A stretch of DNA of 44,529 nucleotides from Candidatus Latescibacterota bacterium (GTDB lineage: Bacteria > Latescibacterota > UBA2968 > UBA8231), in contig SLHA01000015.1 in assembly GCA_007136405.1 (NCBI GenBank), positions 1-44,529 on the forward strand. Direction: 5' to 3'. This document shows, one piece after another, positions 9,128 to 18,438 of this stretch. How positions within the stretch are numbered: the first letter of the stretch is position 1; the number at the start of each line of letters is the position of its first letter. Under the pieces are notes generated by a model. The model was not told the DNA's origin. It did not search any database and saw only the letters and a list, made by a program, of their open reading frames with translations. The translations under genes and the position numbers were made by a program.

Positions 9128-9238
9128 GGTATCCTCCGTTCGGACAGGTGACCTCTGGCGCGGCAGCAGGCCCGCCAACAGGGTCCGCCGCCTGTGCGTC
9201 CACGGTTCGCCGGAACACGGCCGGCGACAACTCCGGCG

Positions 9239-10207
9239 TCAACTGCGCGTCAGCAAAATCGCATCGACCGGCTCGTCATCCCGGCACAGAACATCGGTGA
9301 GCCGGCCTGCTTCACTGAAACCGTATTCCTGCAGAGCGGTTACCCGCGAGGAGCCTGCCTCCAGGTACGTGTGCACCGGCCCCCGAGGCCATTCAAACCC
9401 GGTAAGCAATGGGTTCAGCGAGGCCTGGAAGGCCGGATGGACGAAGGCATCCAGCAGCCACGTGTTTCCCTTCCAGGCCGGGTCCGGTCCGAGCACGGCA
9501 TATCCGACCACGCTGCCGGATTCCGTCCGGGCCACGCGTGCCTGCCGTTCGCCCTGCAACGATGCGCGCAGATCCTCCAGAAAAGCGGCTTCATAGCAGT
9601 TCGGTCCGAAAGCCCGGGCACGCTGGTTGCGCAGCCAGTCACCTCCGGGGCAGGCCATCAAAGCGCAGACGGTTCCCAGATCGCGCCATTCCAATGGGGT
9701 GCAGGTTACCGGCGCATCGGCGAAGAACCGTTCGTAGAAGGCCGGTTCCCTCAGATAGCTCATGGAGCCGGAGCGGGGCAGCATGCCTGCAAAACCGAAA
9801 CTCCGATATATGTGGTACGCCGGCGAATCGAATCCTGTACCCAGCACCAGCAACTGACCGCCCCGCTGGCGGAAGTCGTCCATCTGGGCCGCCATGACTG
9901 CCTTGCAGATGCCCTTACGGCGTTCCGGCGCCACCGTGTAGACGTGTCCCAGGTTACCGGTGATTCCGGTTTCCCATACCGATATGTTGGCTACCGGCCG
10001 TCCCTCCAGGAAACCAAGGTAATACCGGCTGCGGAGTCCCGCGGCATGTCCGGCAAAGTCCTCTTCGAACTGCCACTGACGCAGCTCGCCTTTGTGGCTC
10101 AAAAGATGGAGCACGGTACCGGCGTGCTCGCGGTCCGGTGCTTCCACGACGATGATATCCAGCGTCTCTCCAGTGCTCAGGCGGGTCTGGCTCAAAACCT
10201 CGTGCAT
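9239..10207 (-). CDS. GNAT acetyltransferase with two GNAT-like halves
   Basis: A 322-residue protein. The first half has a GNAT core: VYTVAPERRKGICKAVM is the V-x-x-x-R/Q-x-x-G-x-G/A acetyl-CoA loop, followed by a GFDSPAYHIYRSFGF segment typical of motif B. The second half (about 165-322) repeats a looser GNAT-like pattern ending in VTALQEYGFSEAG. The start at 10207 is the best of several; the frame stays open another 300 bases upstream but that part is low in coding character and has no Shine-Dalgarno. The Shine-Dalgarno at 10207 (AGGA) is weak. The substrate is unknown; it may acetylate a small amine or antibiotic-like molecule. Confidence 0.78.
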   Translation of the reverse strand: MHEVLSQTRLSTGETLDIIVVEAPDREHAGTVLHLLSHKGELRQWQFEEDFAGHAAGLRSRYYLGFLEGRPVANISVWETGITGNLGHVYTVAPERRKGICKAVMAAQMDDFRQRGGQLLVLGTGFDSPAYHIYRSFGFAGMLPRSGSMSYLREPAFYERFFADAPVTCTPLEWRDLGTVCALMACPGGDWLRNQRARAFGPNCYEAAFLEDLRASLQGERQARVARTESGSVVGYAVLGPDPAWKGNTWLLDAFVHPAFQASLNPLLTGFEWPRGPVHTYLEAGSSRVTALQEYGFSEAGRLTDVLCRDDEPVDAILLTRS

Positions 10208-10778
10208 GAGAAGGCAATCCTGGGGATGGTTGGTGGATAACGGAGCAGCGATTGGCATGCATGTAGATGGCCATGCAGAACAGCGTTGGTTGGCTGCGCA
10301 GGCGCATGCATTGCAGGCAGCGGGTGCAACGCGTCCTGTGCCATCAACGGGCCCGGTAACCGGCAATGCGTCAGGCCGGGTGTCGCGAGCGCCAGCCGGC
10401 TTACGGCAACACAACCGAAACAGCTGTGCGAGTGTATGGGTAGATGTCCTCAGCGTACCTGTGTCCCTCGGCGTTGTCAAGCACGCCGGTGCTTGGGGCG
10501 ATGCTCGCAACCCCCCTGCGGTACACAGCGGCGGCGTTCATGCCTGACTGGTGACAGGCTCGGCTTTCCCTTATCGTACTGACCGCGCGCAGAACCGACT
10601 GCACACTGGTCACACCCGGCCGGACCCCGGGCACCGGCGCGTCTGGCCCGGCTGGGCATGGAGCGACAAGATCAGCGTGTTTTGCAGACCGGCAGTGGCT
10701 TGTTGCACCCAACCTGGGCCCGGGTCAACCCTGGCGCACATGAAACGTTCCGGCACGCCAACCGGAGGTGATGCAACC
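10208..10778. other. Gene-free divergent region
   Basis: It separates the GNAT gene (minus) from the GT39 gene (plus) and should hold both promoters; none is convincing. It contains a perfect 7-bp stem with a 4-base loop at 10478-10495 (CAAGCAC/GTGCTTG), without a T-run. Open frames here lack Shine-Dalgarno sequences and family similarity. Confidence 0.5.
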
Positions 10779-12032
10779 GTGCGATCGGCGTCTAAACTGG
10801 GCGTAGTCGCAGTCCTGCTGGCTGCTCTGATCCTGCGGGTCGCCGGCGTTCTGGTTTTGGGTGACCTTGTGGATCCGCTTACCTGGGAATACGGCCCGAT
10901 CGCCGCCAGCCTGGAGCGGGGCGAAGGGTTCACGTACGCCTTCAGGCTGGATCGGGTCTACCACTCCTGGATGCCGCCGCTATACCCGGCCCTTTTGGCG
11001 CTGCATCGAGCGGTTTTCGGGGCGCATGGATATCTGGCCCTGTATATCACTCAGTGCATGCTCTCTACTGCGACCGTCGCTTTGGCAGGTCTGCTGGCCA
11101 TGCGTTTGGGCGGACACATGGCCGGCTGGGCGGCCATGGTGATGGCGTCTTTGTATCCACCGCTGGCCGTCAAAGTGGCATACCTCGATCCAGTCACCGT
11201 GGAGACATTCCTCCTGCTCGCGGCTGTGTGGCTGTGCATCAAAGCACTGGACGGAGATGGGGTCCGGCCGGCAGCCGGCAGTGGACTGCTGTTGGCTCTG
11301 GCGGTACTGGCACGGCCTACGTTGCTGGCATTCGCTGTTGGACTGATGTTGACCTGGTGCGTCATGTACAGGCAGCGTATCCGTGCGGGTCTGGTGCTGA
11401 TGGCCTGTGTCATCGCAGGCATGACGCCATGGATGGCACGCAACGCGATGGTCCATGGACAGGTTGTGATGATCTCGTCCAATGCAGGATACAATTTCTG
11501 GATCGGGAACAACCCCCTGGCCACGGGCCACGCATACGCCGATGATGGACAACCGGTGTGGATGCACATGCCGCCGGAGCTGCAACAGCGCGTTGCCGCG
11601 GTCAGCGAGGTGGAACAGAGTCGCCTGCTGTATGGGGAGGGCATACAATGGATACGGGAAAACCCTGGTAGGTTTCTGGAACTCACCCTCCGCCGGCTGG
11701 CCTTTTTTGTCTGGTTCCGCCCGGGTGCCGGCACGGGCCAGATGGACTACCCGCAGCTGTGGCAGACGGGCTACAAGGCGGTATACGGGTTGCTGCTCCT
11801 GCTGGCTGGCTGGGGTGCCTGGTGGTGGGGTCGGCACTGGAGGCGCCTGCTCCCGGTGTATGTGCTCATCGGCAGCGTCACGGCCGTGTACAGCGTTTTC
11901 TTCATCCACACCCGCTACCGCATGATCCTGGAAGTGTTCCTGATCGTGCTGGCTGCACCGGCTGCGCTCTGCGCGACCAGACTGGTTGACGGACGGTGGA
12001 GGCTGGGCATGCAGACAGGAGCCCGGGAGTGA
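10779..12032 (+). CDS. Membrane glycosyltransferase, GT39/PMT_2 (ArnT-like)
   Basis: A 417-residue polytopic protein with about 10 membrane segments. The first extracytoplasmic loop has the family's acidic/aromatic pattern (DPLTWEYGPIAASLE) and then WMPPLYP. Downstream, ARPTLLAF and a WIGNNPLATGHAY segment resemble GT39 proteins that use a polyprenyl-phosphate sugar donor on the periplasmic side. GTG at 10779 is preferred over ATG at 10740 because GGAGGT precedes it by 9 bases. The C-terminal half has a long hydrophilic loop before the last helices (HTRYRMILEVF). The acceptor could be lipid, protein or glycan; the PIG-L gene downstream suggests glycoconjugate chemistry. Confidence 0.85.
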   Translation: MRSASKLGVVAVLLAALILRVAGVLVLGDLVDPLTWEYGPIAASLERGEGFTYAFRLDRVYHSWMPPLYPALLALHRAVFGAHGYLALYITQCMLSTATVALAGLLAMRLGGHMAGWAAMVMASLYPPLAVKVAYLDPVTVETFLLLAAVWLCIKALDGDGVRPAAGSGLLLALAVLARPTLLAFAVGLMLTWCVMYRQRIRAGLVLMACVIAGMTPWMARNAMVHGQVVMISSNAGYNFWIGNNPLATGHAYADDGQPVWMHMPPELQQRVAAVSEVEQSRLLYGEGIQWIRENPGRFLELTLRRLAFFVWFRPGAGTGQMDYPQLWQTGYKAVYGLLLLLAGWGAWWWGRHWRRLLPVYVLIGSVTAVYSVFFIHTRYRMILEVFLIVLAAPAALCATRLVDGRWRLGMQTGARE

Positions 12033-12355
12033 TGTAGCTGCGCCGGAACGTGTATATACAGAGGCGATTGCCGCCGACAGAATCCGGGAAGCATCCAGGC
12101 GCAGGAGCGTCTGTACAGGAGCGTCTGTACCGGTGGAGCCGGTGACGTGCACTACAGAGTGCACTACACTACTGGTAAAGGCGTTTTTCCCTTATCTTCG
12201 CAGGTTCGCTTTGAGATCGCCCCGGGCGTGGAACCTGATTGTGCGCGATGCCATCTACCGGCCTTTCAGGCGGCAGCCCGGACTCGGATTCGGAGCCTGG
12301 CAGGGGAGTGGAAGTCGGAGTGGTCTGCGGCCCATGTATTACAGGAGTGTGCGGC
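12033..12355. repeat. Gene-free leader with two short tandem duplications
   Basis: The 323 bases between the GT39 and PIG-L genes hold two exact or near-exact tandem pairs. CAGGAGCGTCTGTA occurs at 12102-12115 and again at 12116-12129. GTGCACTACA with two extra bases occurs at 12147-12158 and 12159-12170. No clear promoter or protein is seen; short frames here lack family similarity. Confidence 0.55.
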
Positions 12356-13189
12356 ATGAGCGATGAACCTCTCAACATACTGTGTTTCGGCGCCCATCCG
12401 GACGACTGCGACTTCCGCTACGGGGGCATGGCCATGCTCTGGCGGGCTCTCGGACATCAGGTCAAGTTCGTCTCGTTGACCAACGGCGATACCGGCCACC
12501 ATGCCATGGGTGGTGGCGATCTGGCGCGACGGCGCTGGGCCGAAGCGCAGGCAGCCGGTTGTATTGCCGACGTGGAGTACGAAGTGGTGGACATTCACAA
12601 CGGCGAGCTGGAACCCACCGTGACGGTCCGCAAGCTGGTCATCGAGCGCATGCGTCTGTTCAGGGCCGATCTGGTACTATGCCACCGGGCCAATGACTAC
12701 CATCCGGACCACCGGTCCGTCGGTATGCTGGTGCAGGATGCCTCGTACATCGTCACAGTGCCGAACGTCTGCCCGTTGACGCCCCCGCTCAAACGGGCGC
12801 CGGTGCTGGGTTACGCTTTCGACCAGTTTGCCCTGCCCAATCCGTATCGCGTCGACGTGGCCATCGACACGGATCCGGTGTTCGAGCGCAAGGTCGACAT
12901 GGCGCACTGCCACGCCTCACAGGTGTACGAATGGCTGCCGTACAATGATGGCTACCTGGATGAGGTTCCGGTGACGGAGGAAGCGCGGCGGAACTGGCTC
13001 GGCGAGCGGTTGCAGCGTCGTTTCGGTCAAGTGGCTGGCGTGGCGCGCGACGTTCTGAAGCGTACCTACGGCGAGGAACGCGGTGCCGCGGTGCGCACCG
13101 CGGAGACGGTGAGTTTCTCCGAGTACGGCCGCCGAGCAACGCCGGAAGAGGTTGCGCGGCTGTTCCCCTTTCTACCCGCACAGAAGTGA
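12356..13189 (+). CDS. PIG-L family deacetylase (LmbE-like)
   Basis: A 277-residue cytoplasmic zinc hydrolase. AHPDD (13-17) supplies the Asp base and zinc His/Asp, and HxxH-like NDYHPDHRS supplies the third ligand, as in MshB, BshB and PIG-L. The family removes N-acetyl groups from GlcNAc-type sugars or related conjugates. The ATG at 12356 has AGGAG 8 bases upstream; a longer frame upstream lacks coding character. The C-terminal third contains a long helical region ending KRTYGEERG, common in the subgroup found beside sugar-degradation genes. Its substrate is not determined. Confidence 0.9.
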   Translation: MSDEPLNILCFGAHPDDCDFRYGGMAMLWRALGHQVKFVSLTNGDTGHHAMGGGDLARRRWAEAQAAGCIADVEYEVVDIHNGELEPTVTVRKLVIERMRLFRADLVLCHRANDYHPDHRSVGMLVQDASYIVTVPNVCPLTPPLKRAPVLGYAFDQFALPNPYRVDVAIDTDPVFERKVDMAHCHASQVYEWLPYNDGYLDEVPVTEEARRNWLGERLQRRFGQVAGVARDVLKRTYGEERGAAVRTAETVSFSEYGRRATPEEVARLFPFLPAQK

Positions 13190-13320
13190 GCCGCCATCGG
13201 TATGCGTGACACGGGTCGTGTGTGTCGCTGCGGTCACGCAACCGCGCAGCTGGTTTGCGTACGGGTCGAGTTTACACCGTATACATGTAAGAGGTCATGT
13301 GGCCTGCATGAGATGAGAAC

Positions 13321-13971
13321 GTGGAATATCTGAGCGAAATCTGGGAGATTTTTCTTTTATTCGTCAACGCACAGCCTGCGGGATGGATCTACTTTTTTCT
13401 GTTCCTGGGCTCTTTTATGGAAAATGTGACCCCTCCCGTGCCTGGCGACACCCTCATCGTGTTTGGCGCCTACCTGGCCGGCATGGGGTTGATCGGTGTG
13501 TGGCCGGCCTACCTGGCCATGTTCGTGGGCAGTGTCCTGGGCTGTATGCTGGTGTACGCCCTGGCATACTGGAAAGGACGAGCGTTCCTGATCGGGCTCT
13601 TTCCGCGTATCTTCAGAGCCGAACGGCTGGATGACACCGAACGCTGGTTCCGGCGGTACGGGGACAAGGTGGTCGTTTTCAATCGGTTTCTGCCCACGGT
13701 GCGCGCCTTTGTGGGCATCGTGGCCGGTGTCTCCCGGATGCATCCGGTGCGGATGGGCGCCTACGTGTTGCTGGGCACCTTCATGTGGAACAGCCTGCTG
13801 GTGTATTTCGGCCTGGTGGTGGGCGAAAACTGGGAAGTGGTCATCGGCGCGCTGAGAGCCTATAACCAGGTTGCCATGGGCCTTCTGGTCCTTGGCGCTA
13901 TCGGTTTTGCTGTCTGGCGGCGGAGGCGGCTCGTTACCTCGTCCTATCAACAGAAGAAGCGACGCGCTTGA
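13321..13971 (+). CDS. DedA family membrane protein
   Basis: A 216-residue inner-membrane protein of the DedA/SNARE-associated family, now regarded as phospholipid-flipping (polyprenyl-phosphate or phosphatidylethanolamine) proteins. The motif GSFMENVTPPVPGD is the E-N-x-x-P-P-x-P-G-[DE] re-entrant loop. NRFLPTVRAFVGIVAG is the second loop with the essential Arg residues, and W-N is in the second half. GTG at 13321 starts immediately after an in-frame TGA, with only a weak GAGA-type Shine-Dalgarno. The C-terminus is basic (RRRR, KKRR), as is usual for a cytoplasmic tail. Convergent with the next gene across a structured repeat. Confidence 0.93.
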   Translation: MEYLSEIWEIFLLFVNAQPAGWIYFFLFLGSFMENVTPPVPGDTLIVFGAYLAGMGLIGVWPAYLAMFVGSVLGCMLVYALAYWKGRAFLIGLFPRIFRAERLDDTERWFRRYGDKVVVFNRFLPTVRAFVGIVAGVSRMHPVRMGAYVLLGTFMWNSLLVYFGLVVGENWEVVIGALRAYNQVAMGLLVLGAIGFAVWRRRRLVTSSYQQKKRRA

Positions 13972-13993
13972 CCCGGAGCATCATGGCGCCGCC

Positions 13994-14048
13994 GGCGGTT
14001 CTGTCACCTGCCCGGTACTCTGTCACCTTCCCGGTACACTGAACCGCC
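13994..14048. repeat. 19-base tandem repeat inside an 8-bp inverted repeat
   Basis: GGCGGTTC (13994-14001) pairs with GAACCGCC (14041-14048). Between them, two 19-base copies stand head to tail (14000-14018 and 14019-14037), differing at one base. The element fills the 91-base gap between two convergent genes, so it may act as a bidirectional transcription barrier. Confidence 0.55.
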
Positions 14049-14062
14049 ACCGATATGCAGGG

Positions 14063-14872
14063 TTACGGTACCTGCGCCGTCTGAAAGGCTGTTTCCGCGC
14101 GCGTGCAGAACCAGCGATACAATGCGTCCGTCCGGTTGTTGAAGGAGTTGAGCAGACGAGATTCGATACCCGGAACCAGCGGGATCCGTGCCGCGGAGGC
14201 GGCATAGACGACTAGCCATGGCCCGGCATCAGCCACCAGCACCGCAGTGCGCATGCCGCCTTTTCTGAGCACAGGGACGAAAACCACATAGACGTCCGTG
14301 AGGTTTTCCTGCACGAACAGAAATGCATCCGGCGCAGCCCTGAAGTCGTACCGGTAGCGGTGTTCTCCCAGCGTCAGATCTTTCTGTACGGCATACAGGG
14401 TGGCTCTTTCCGGGGGCACGGCCACTACTGGATCTTGGACGGGAGTCCGGCTTCCGGGGCCTGCGACGAGGTAGGAGGACTCGTAAAACGTCCGCATACG
14501 TTCCCGGCTGGCGGAGTAATACTGGATACCCTGCAAGGTACTGAGGGCGCTCAGCGCATTGTACAGCGTGGTCCTTTCCACCTCGGTCCACTGCTCACCG
14601 TTGGCGGTTTCCGGTTTTCTGTACAGGTACAACGCTTCGACGAGCAGGTTGGGCTCGAGACCCTCCAGCGCTTCAGCGACTTTTTCCTCCAGGGAACCCT
14701 GCAACAGCAGAGTCGGCTCCGATTCTCTCGACTGCACCTGCCTGACCTCGCCCGCAGCCTGCAGCCGGGCTGCCAGTTCATTACCGAGTAAGTCCTGCAA
14801 TGGAGCCGCCCGAACCCGAAGTGGTACGATCGACAGCATACCCAGCACGATGCATCCATACAACGTCTTCAC
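14063..14872 (-). CDS. Exported protein of unknown function (possibly DUF6675-like)
   Basis: A 269-residue protein with a short signal peptide (KTLYGCIVLGMLSIVPLRV ending near VRAAP). The body has an acidic, Ser-rich segment around 45-60 (QSRESEP), then a central region with Tyr-rich helices (GIQYYSASRERM, YESSYLV), and a beta-rich C-terminal half around LTDVYVVFVPVLRKGGM. I believe this resembles small exported proteins annotated as DUF6675 in spirochaetes, but I cannot verify that. The start is GTG at 14872 with GAGGAT upstream. It is likely periplasmic and monocistronic. No catalytic motif is recognised. Confidence 0.7.
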   Translation of the reverse strand: MKTLYGCIVLGMLSIVPLRVRAAPLQDLLGNELAARLQAAGEVRQVQSRESEPTLLLQGSLEEKVAEALEGLEPNLLVEALYLYRKPETANGEQWTEVERTTLYNALSALSTLQGIQYYSASRERMRTFYESSYLVAGPGSRTPVQDPVVAVPPERATLYAVQKDLTLGEHRYRYDFRAAPDAFLFVQENLTDVYVVFVPVLRKGGMRTAVLVADAGPWLVVYAASAARIPLVPGIESRLLNSFNNRTDALYRWFCTRAETAFQTAQVP

Positions 14873-14939
14873 AAGCAGATCCTCGCCATCGCATCCTCAC
14901 CGTGTTGCATGACAACTCGTATCAGAATACAGCCCAAGT

Positions 14940-14969
14940 TGAAATTGGACGGCCGATAGTCGTATGTAG
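14940..14969 (+). promoter_or_regulatory. Possible promoter for the fucosidase gene
   Basis: TTGAAA (14940-14945), an 18-base gap and TATGTA (14964-14969), about 75 bases before the start codon. A weak match only. Confidence 0.28.
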
Positions 14970-15044
14970 TTCCATCGATCGACCGCATTCTATCAGGCTT
15001 CAGGAACCGCTGCGGCCGTAACCCAGTCCCAACTGGAGGTCACC

Positions 15045-16346
15045 ATGAGTTACCCCACAGTCAAGACCATGCCAACCCCCGGCGACACCAGCTGGTTCGT
15101 GCGGGACCGTTTCGGTCTGTTCATCCACTGGGGTCTGTACGCCCTGCCGGCGCGTCATGAATGGGTGAAACATCAGGAGCAGATACCCGACGAGGTCTAT
15201 GACCAGTATTTCCGCCATTTTGATCCCGATCTGTACGATCCTGACCTGTGGGCTCAGGCGGCCGCCGATGCCGGGATGAAGTACTTCGTGGTCACCACCA
15301 AGCACCATGAAGGCTTCTGCCTGTGGGACAGCCAGCTTACCGACTACAAGGCCACCAAAACGCCGGCCGGTCGCGATCTGTTGCGTCCCATGGTGGACGC
15401 GTTTCGCGGCCAGGGGCTGCGTGTGGGGTTCTATCACTCGCTGATCGACTGGCATCATCCGCAGTACATCGTCGACCCGCATATCGGGCCGTACCGGAAT
15501 GCGCCCAACCGCGAAGAGATGAACCAGGGGCGTGACCAGGCGCGATATGCTGAATACCTGCACGGCCAGGTGCGCGAGCTGCTCACGCAGTTCGGACAGG
15601 TAGACATCCTCTGGTTCGACTTCAGCTACCCCAGGCCCGACGGCACCGGCAAGGGCCGGGATGACTGGCAGAGCGAAAAGCTGCTGCAGCTGGTCCGCCA
15701 GCTCCAACCCCGTGTCATCCTGGATGATCGTCTGGATCTGCCGCTGGGCTGGGACATCAAGACACCGGAGCAGTTCCAGCCCCGCAAGTGGGTGACCCAC
15801 GAGGGACAACCGGTAGTCTGGGAGGCCTGCCAGACCTTCTCCGGGTCGTGGGGATATCACCGTGACGAAGCTTCCTGGAAGAGCGTGGATCAGCTGGTGC
15901 GCATGCTCGTGGACACAGTCAGTAAAGGCGGCAACCTTCTGTTGAATGTTGGCCCCACCGGAAGGGGTGAGTTCGATGCCCGCGCTCTGGACCGGTTACA
16001 GGGTATCGGGGCATGGATGAAGCGCCACAGTCGCGCTATCTACGGCTGTACGCAGGCACCCGAGGGCTTCAAAGCACCGGCGGATTGCCGACTCACCTTC
16101 AATCCGGATACGAACCGGCTCTATGTGCACGTGTTCGCCTGGCCCTTCGTGGAACTGCATCTGGAGGGCTTTGCCGGCAAAATCGAGTACGCTCAGTTCC
16201 TCCATGACGCCTCCGAGATCCTCGTCAGGGATCAGCCGGACGCACGGGAGAAATTCGGTGAAACGGGTGACGACATCACTACGCTGCGCCTGCCGGTACG
16301 CCAGCCGGATGCGGTCGTGCCGGTCATCGAACTGTTTCTGAAGTAA
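15045..16346 (+). CDS. GH29 alpha-L-fucosidase
   Basis: A 433-residue glycoside hydrolase of family 29, which removes L-fucose from the non-reducing end of glycans with retention. FGLFIHWGLYALP (24-36) is the family's N-terminal signature and TKHHEGFCLW (85-94) its substrate-binding strand. The likely nucleophile is D192 in ILWFDFSYP, where the usual pattern is W-F/L-D-G. Further on, SWGYH and KGGNLLLNVGPTGRGEF match the family's closing motifs. There is no signal peptide, so it acts inside the cell on imported fucosides. GGAGGT lies 4 bases before the ATG. The C-terminal 90 residues form the usual beta-sandwich. Its neighbours do not include a fucose pathway. Confidence 0.93.
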   Translation: MSYPTVKTMPTPGDTSWFVRDRFGLFIHWGLYALPARHEWVKHQEQIPDEVYDQYFRHFDPDLYDPDLWAQAAADAGMKYFVVTTKHHEGFCLWDSQLTDYKATKTPAGRDLLRPMVDAFRGQGLRVGFYHSLIDWHHPQYIVDPHIGPYRNAPNREEMNQGRDQARYAEYLHGQVRELLTQFGQVDILWFDFSYPRPDGTGKGRDDWQSEKLLQLVRQLQPRVILDDRLDLPLGWDIKTPEQFQPRKWVTHEGQPVVWEACQTFSGSWGYHRDEASWKSVDQLVRMLVDTVSKGGNLLLNVGPTGRGEFDARALDRLQGIGAWMKRHSRAIYGCTQAPEGFKAPADCRLTFNPDTNRLYVHVFAWPFVELHLEGFAGKIEYAQFLHDASEILVRDQPDAREKFGETGDDITTLRLPVRQPDAVVPVIELFLK

Positions 16347-16503
16347 ACCGGACAACAGCCCGGATACTGTACCGCAACGGATTCCAGCACCTGCTGTCAA
16401 CGGTGTAGCTGGGAACGATGTGGTGTATGCCAGACCGGGCTGGAACCCGGAAGACGCCGCCGCAGTAGGGACATGACGGCGTAAAAGCCGATACAGGAGG
16501 ATC

Positions 16504-17349
16504 ATGGTGTTGGTCACATCGGTATCGAGACAGTGCTGGAGACGTGAAGGCCGCGTATCGGCAACCGGATTTCCGGCCCGGATGGGTTTGCTGCTTTTAT
16601 TGCTGACGGTCGGAGGTTGGCTGGGTCGGCCGCTGCAAGCATCCGGGCAGACCGTGGAGGAACTGGCGCGACTGCGGCCGCGGACCGCCGGGCAGTTGGT
16701 GGATCCGGCCGGAGCCGTGGACGCGGCCAGCCGGGGCTTGATCGAACGCATTACGGATCAGCTGCGCCAGCAGACCGGCGCCGAGTTGCAGGTGGTGGTC
16801 GTGCCCACGATCGGTGACGGCGAGATTCGCGACACCGCCAACCGGCTCTTCGAATTGTGGGGCATAGGCCGCCGTGAACAGGACGACGGCGTGCTGTTCC
16901 TGGTCGCCACAGATGATCGCCGTATGGCGGTGGAGGTGGGGTACGGGCTGGAAGGAAAACTGCCGGACGCCCGGGTGGGGCGGATACTGGATGAACACGT
17001 GGTGCCCTTCATGCGCCAGAACCGGACCGGTGAAGCCGTGGCCCGCGGCGCCATGGCACTGGCCACAGTGGTCGCCGGCGGGGCACTGGATGTGGGATCC
17101 GGCCGGCCGATAGGAGCGGCGTCGCCGGAGGTGGAACTTCCCGGATGGCTGATTCTGTTGATCGGTATCGGTCTGGTTGCCCTGTTCATCCGCCATCCGT
17201 TCCTGTTTCTTCTGTTGATGAGTGGCGGGCGCGGACGGATGGGCAGGCGCGGTGGCTTTGGTGGCGGTGGTTTCGGTGGTGGCGGCGGTTTCGGGGGTGG
17301 TTTCGGCGGAGGTATGTCGGGTGGCGGTGGCGCTACGCGCAGCTGGTGA
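16504..17349 (+). CDS. TPM-domain (YgcG-like) membrane protein
   Basis: A 281-residue protein. A basic start and hydrophobic core (residues 27-45) form a signal peptide or anchor. Residues 55-200 carry the TPM domain: QLVDPAGAVD, a LQVVVVPTIGD strand, RLFELWGIGRREQDDGVLFLVA, the core EVGYGLEGKLPDARVGRI and a closing helix. Then a single membrane span (about 215-240) and a Gly-rich tail ending GGGGATRSW follow. This is the classic TPM / YgcG architecture. AGGAGG precedes the ATG by 3 bases. TPM proteins are often encoded beside LemA, as here, with one unusual gene between them. Confidence 0.9.
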   Translation: MVLVTSVSRQCWRREGRVSATGFPARMGLLLLLLTVGGWLGRPLQASGQTVEELARLRPRTAGQLVDPAGAVDAASRGLIERITDQLRQQTGAELQVVVVPTIGDGEIRDTANRLFELWGIGRREQDDGVLFLVATDDRRMAVEVGYGLEGKLPDARVGRILDEHVVPFMRQNRTGEAVARGAMALATVVAGGALDVGSGRPIGAASPEVELPGWLILLIGIGLVALFIRHPFLFLLLMSGGRGRMGRRGGFGGGGFGGGGGFGGGFGGGMSGGGGATRSW

Positions 17350-17492
17350 GGGGAGCACGACGTGGCGAGCTGGCGGGATACCGGGCAGCCATCGGACGGA
17401 CACGGCTGCCATTCCGGGCAGCTGCCACGCAAGGCTGGCCGACATGATGGCGTCGGCCGTAAAGACGAAAGCTTAATCTGAGAGCTGGTAAC

Positions 17493-18347
17493 ATGAAACA
17501 TCCTGAAGAGCTGGTGCAGGCCCTCACCGAGGCCGTTCCCGAGGGTATCCGTGCCATCCTGCTGTACGGTTCGGCGGCAGCCGAAGACCATGTCCGCGGC
17601 AAGTCGGATTACAACGTGCTGATCCTCGTGGAGACGCTGGACGCGGCGGTCCTGCAGGCCATGGCGCCGGCAGCGCGCAGCTGGCAGCGGGCGGGTAATC
17701 CGCCACCGTTGTTGTTCACGCCGGACCGGCTGCGGCGATCTGCCGATGTGTTTGCCATCGAGATTCTGGACCTGCAGGACCGGCATCGAGTGCTGTACGG
17801 TGACGCTGACGGGTTGGACATCCCGGTGGATCCGGTCCATGTCCGACGTGAACTGGAACGGGAGTTGCAGAGCAATCTGGTTCGATTGCGACAGGGGTAC
17901 CTGCTGGTCGCGGACCGGCCGGCCAAGGTCTGGGATCTTGTCGCCGAATCCCTGCCCACGTTTCTGGTTCTGATCCGCGCCGCTTTGCGCCTGTATGGTG
18001 CTTCCGTACCGGGTGACAAGCTGGCCGCGCCGCCGCTGCTGGCAGAGCATCTGAGCTACGACCACCGGGTATTCGAAGAGCTGGAGGAGATCCGCCGTGA
18101 AGGCCATAAGCCCGCCAAAGCGGAAATACAACCCTATTTTGGCCGATACCTGCGCGCCGTGGAGCAACTCCTGGACGCCGTAGACGCCGTTCAGGTTCGC
18201 GGCGCCTCCGGTGCCGTGACGGGCCCGTCTCGATCCGACCGGCCTGCGGCTGCGGCGGAGGCGGACCGGTCGACGGGCGCAAAGTCTCCGGCCACCGGTC
18301 GGGCCGCGGAGCCGCCGGCCGCTTCTGACCGACCACCCGCGGATTGA
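17493..18347 (+). CDS. Divergent nucleotidyltransferase-fold protein
   Basis: A 284-residue protein. Residues 20-45 (AILLYGSAAA...GKSDYNVLILV) match the polymerase-beta-type nucleotidyltransferase signature, h-G-S-x(n)-S-D-x-[DE]. The second acid of the D-x-D pair is Asn (D39, N41), and the later strand reads AIEIL where a third Asp is usual. A helical domain follows to about residue 235, resembling the C-terminal helices of HEPN- or KNTase-like proteins. Then comes a 50-residue Ala/Pro/Ser tail that looks disordered. It may be a pseudo-enzyme or have altered metal use. It sits between the TPM and LemA genes, all in one direction with gaps near 90-145 bases, so a common pathway is likely but its role is unknown. 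Confidence 0.72.
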   Translation: MKHPEELVQALTEAVPEGIRAILLYGSAAAEDHVRGKSDYNVLILVETLDAAVLQAMAPAARSWQRAGNPPPLLFTPDRLRRSADVFAIEILDLQDRHRVLYGDADGLDIPVDPVHVRRELERELQSNLVRLRQGYLLVADRPAKVWDLVAESLPTFLVLIRAALRLYGASVPGDKLAAPPLLAEHLSYDHRVFEELEEIRREGHKPAKAEIQPYFGRYLRAVEQLLDAVDAVQVRGASGAVTGPSRSDRPAAAAEADRSTGAKSPATGRAAEPPAASDRPPAD

Positions 18348-18438
18348 AACGAGATTCCTGCCCGATTCGCAGGTTGACACAGTGCAGGTAGCCGTCCGCA
18401 GGCATCAGCCCTGTTTGGGCGCACAAGGAGAGATCGAC

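Noticed and set aside
10208..10510. An N-terminal extension of the GNAT protein
   Set aside because: The extension is Cys/Pro/Thr-rich, unlike a GNAT fold, and no Shine-Dalgarno supports it.
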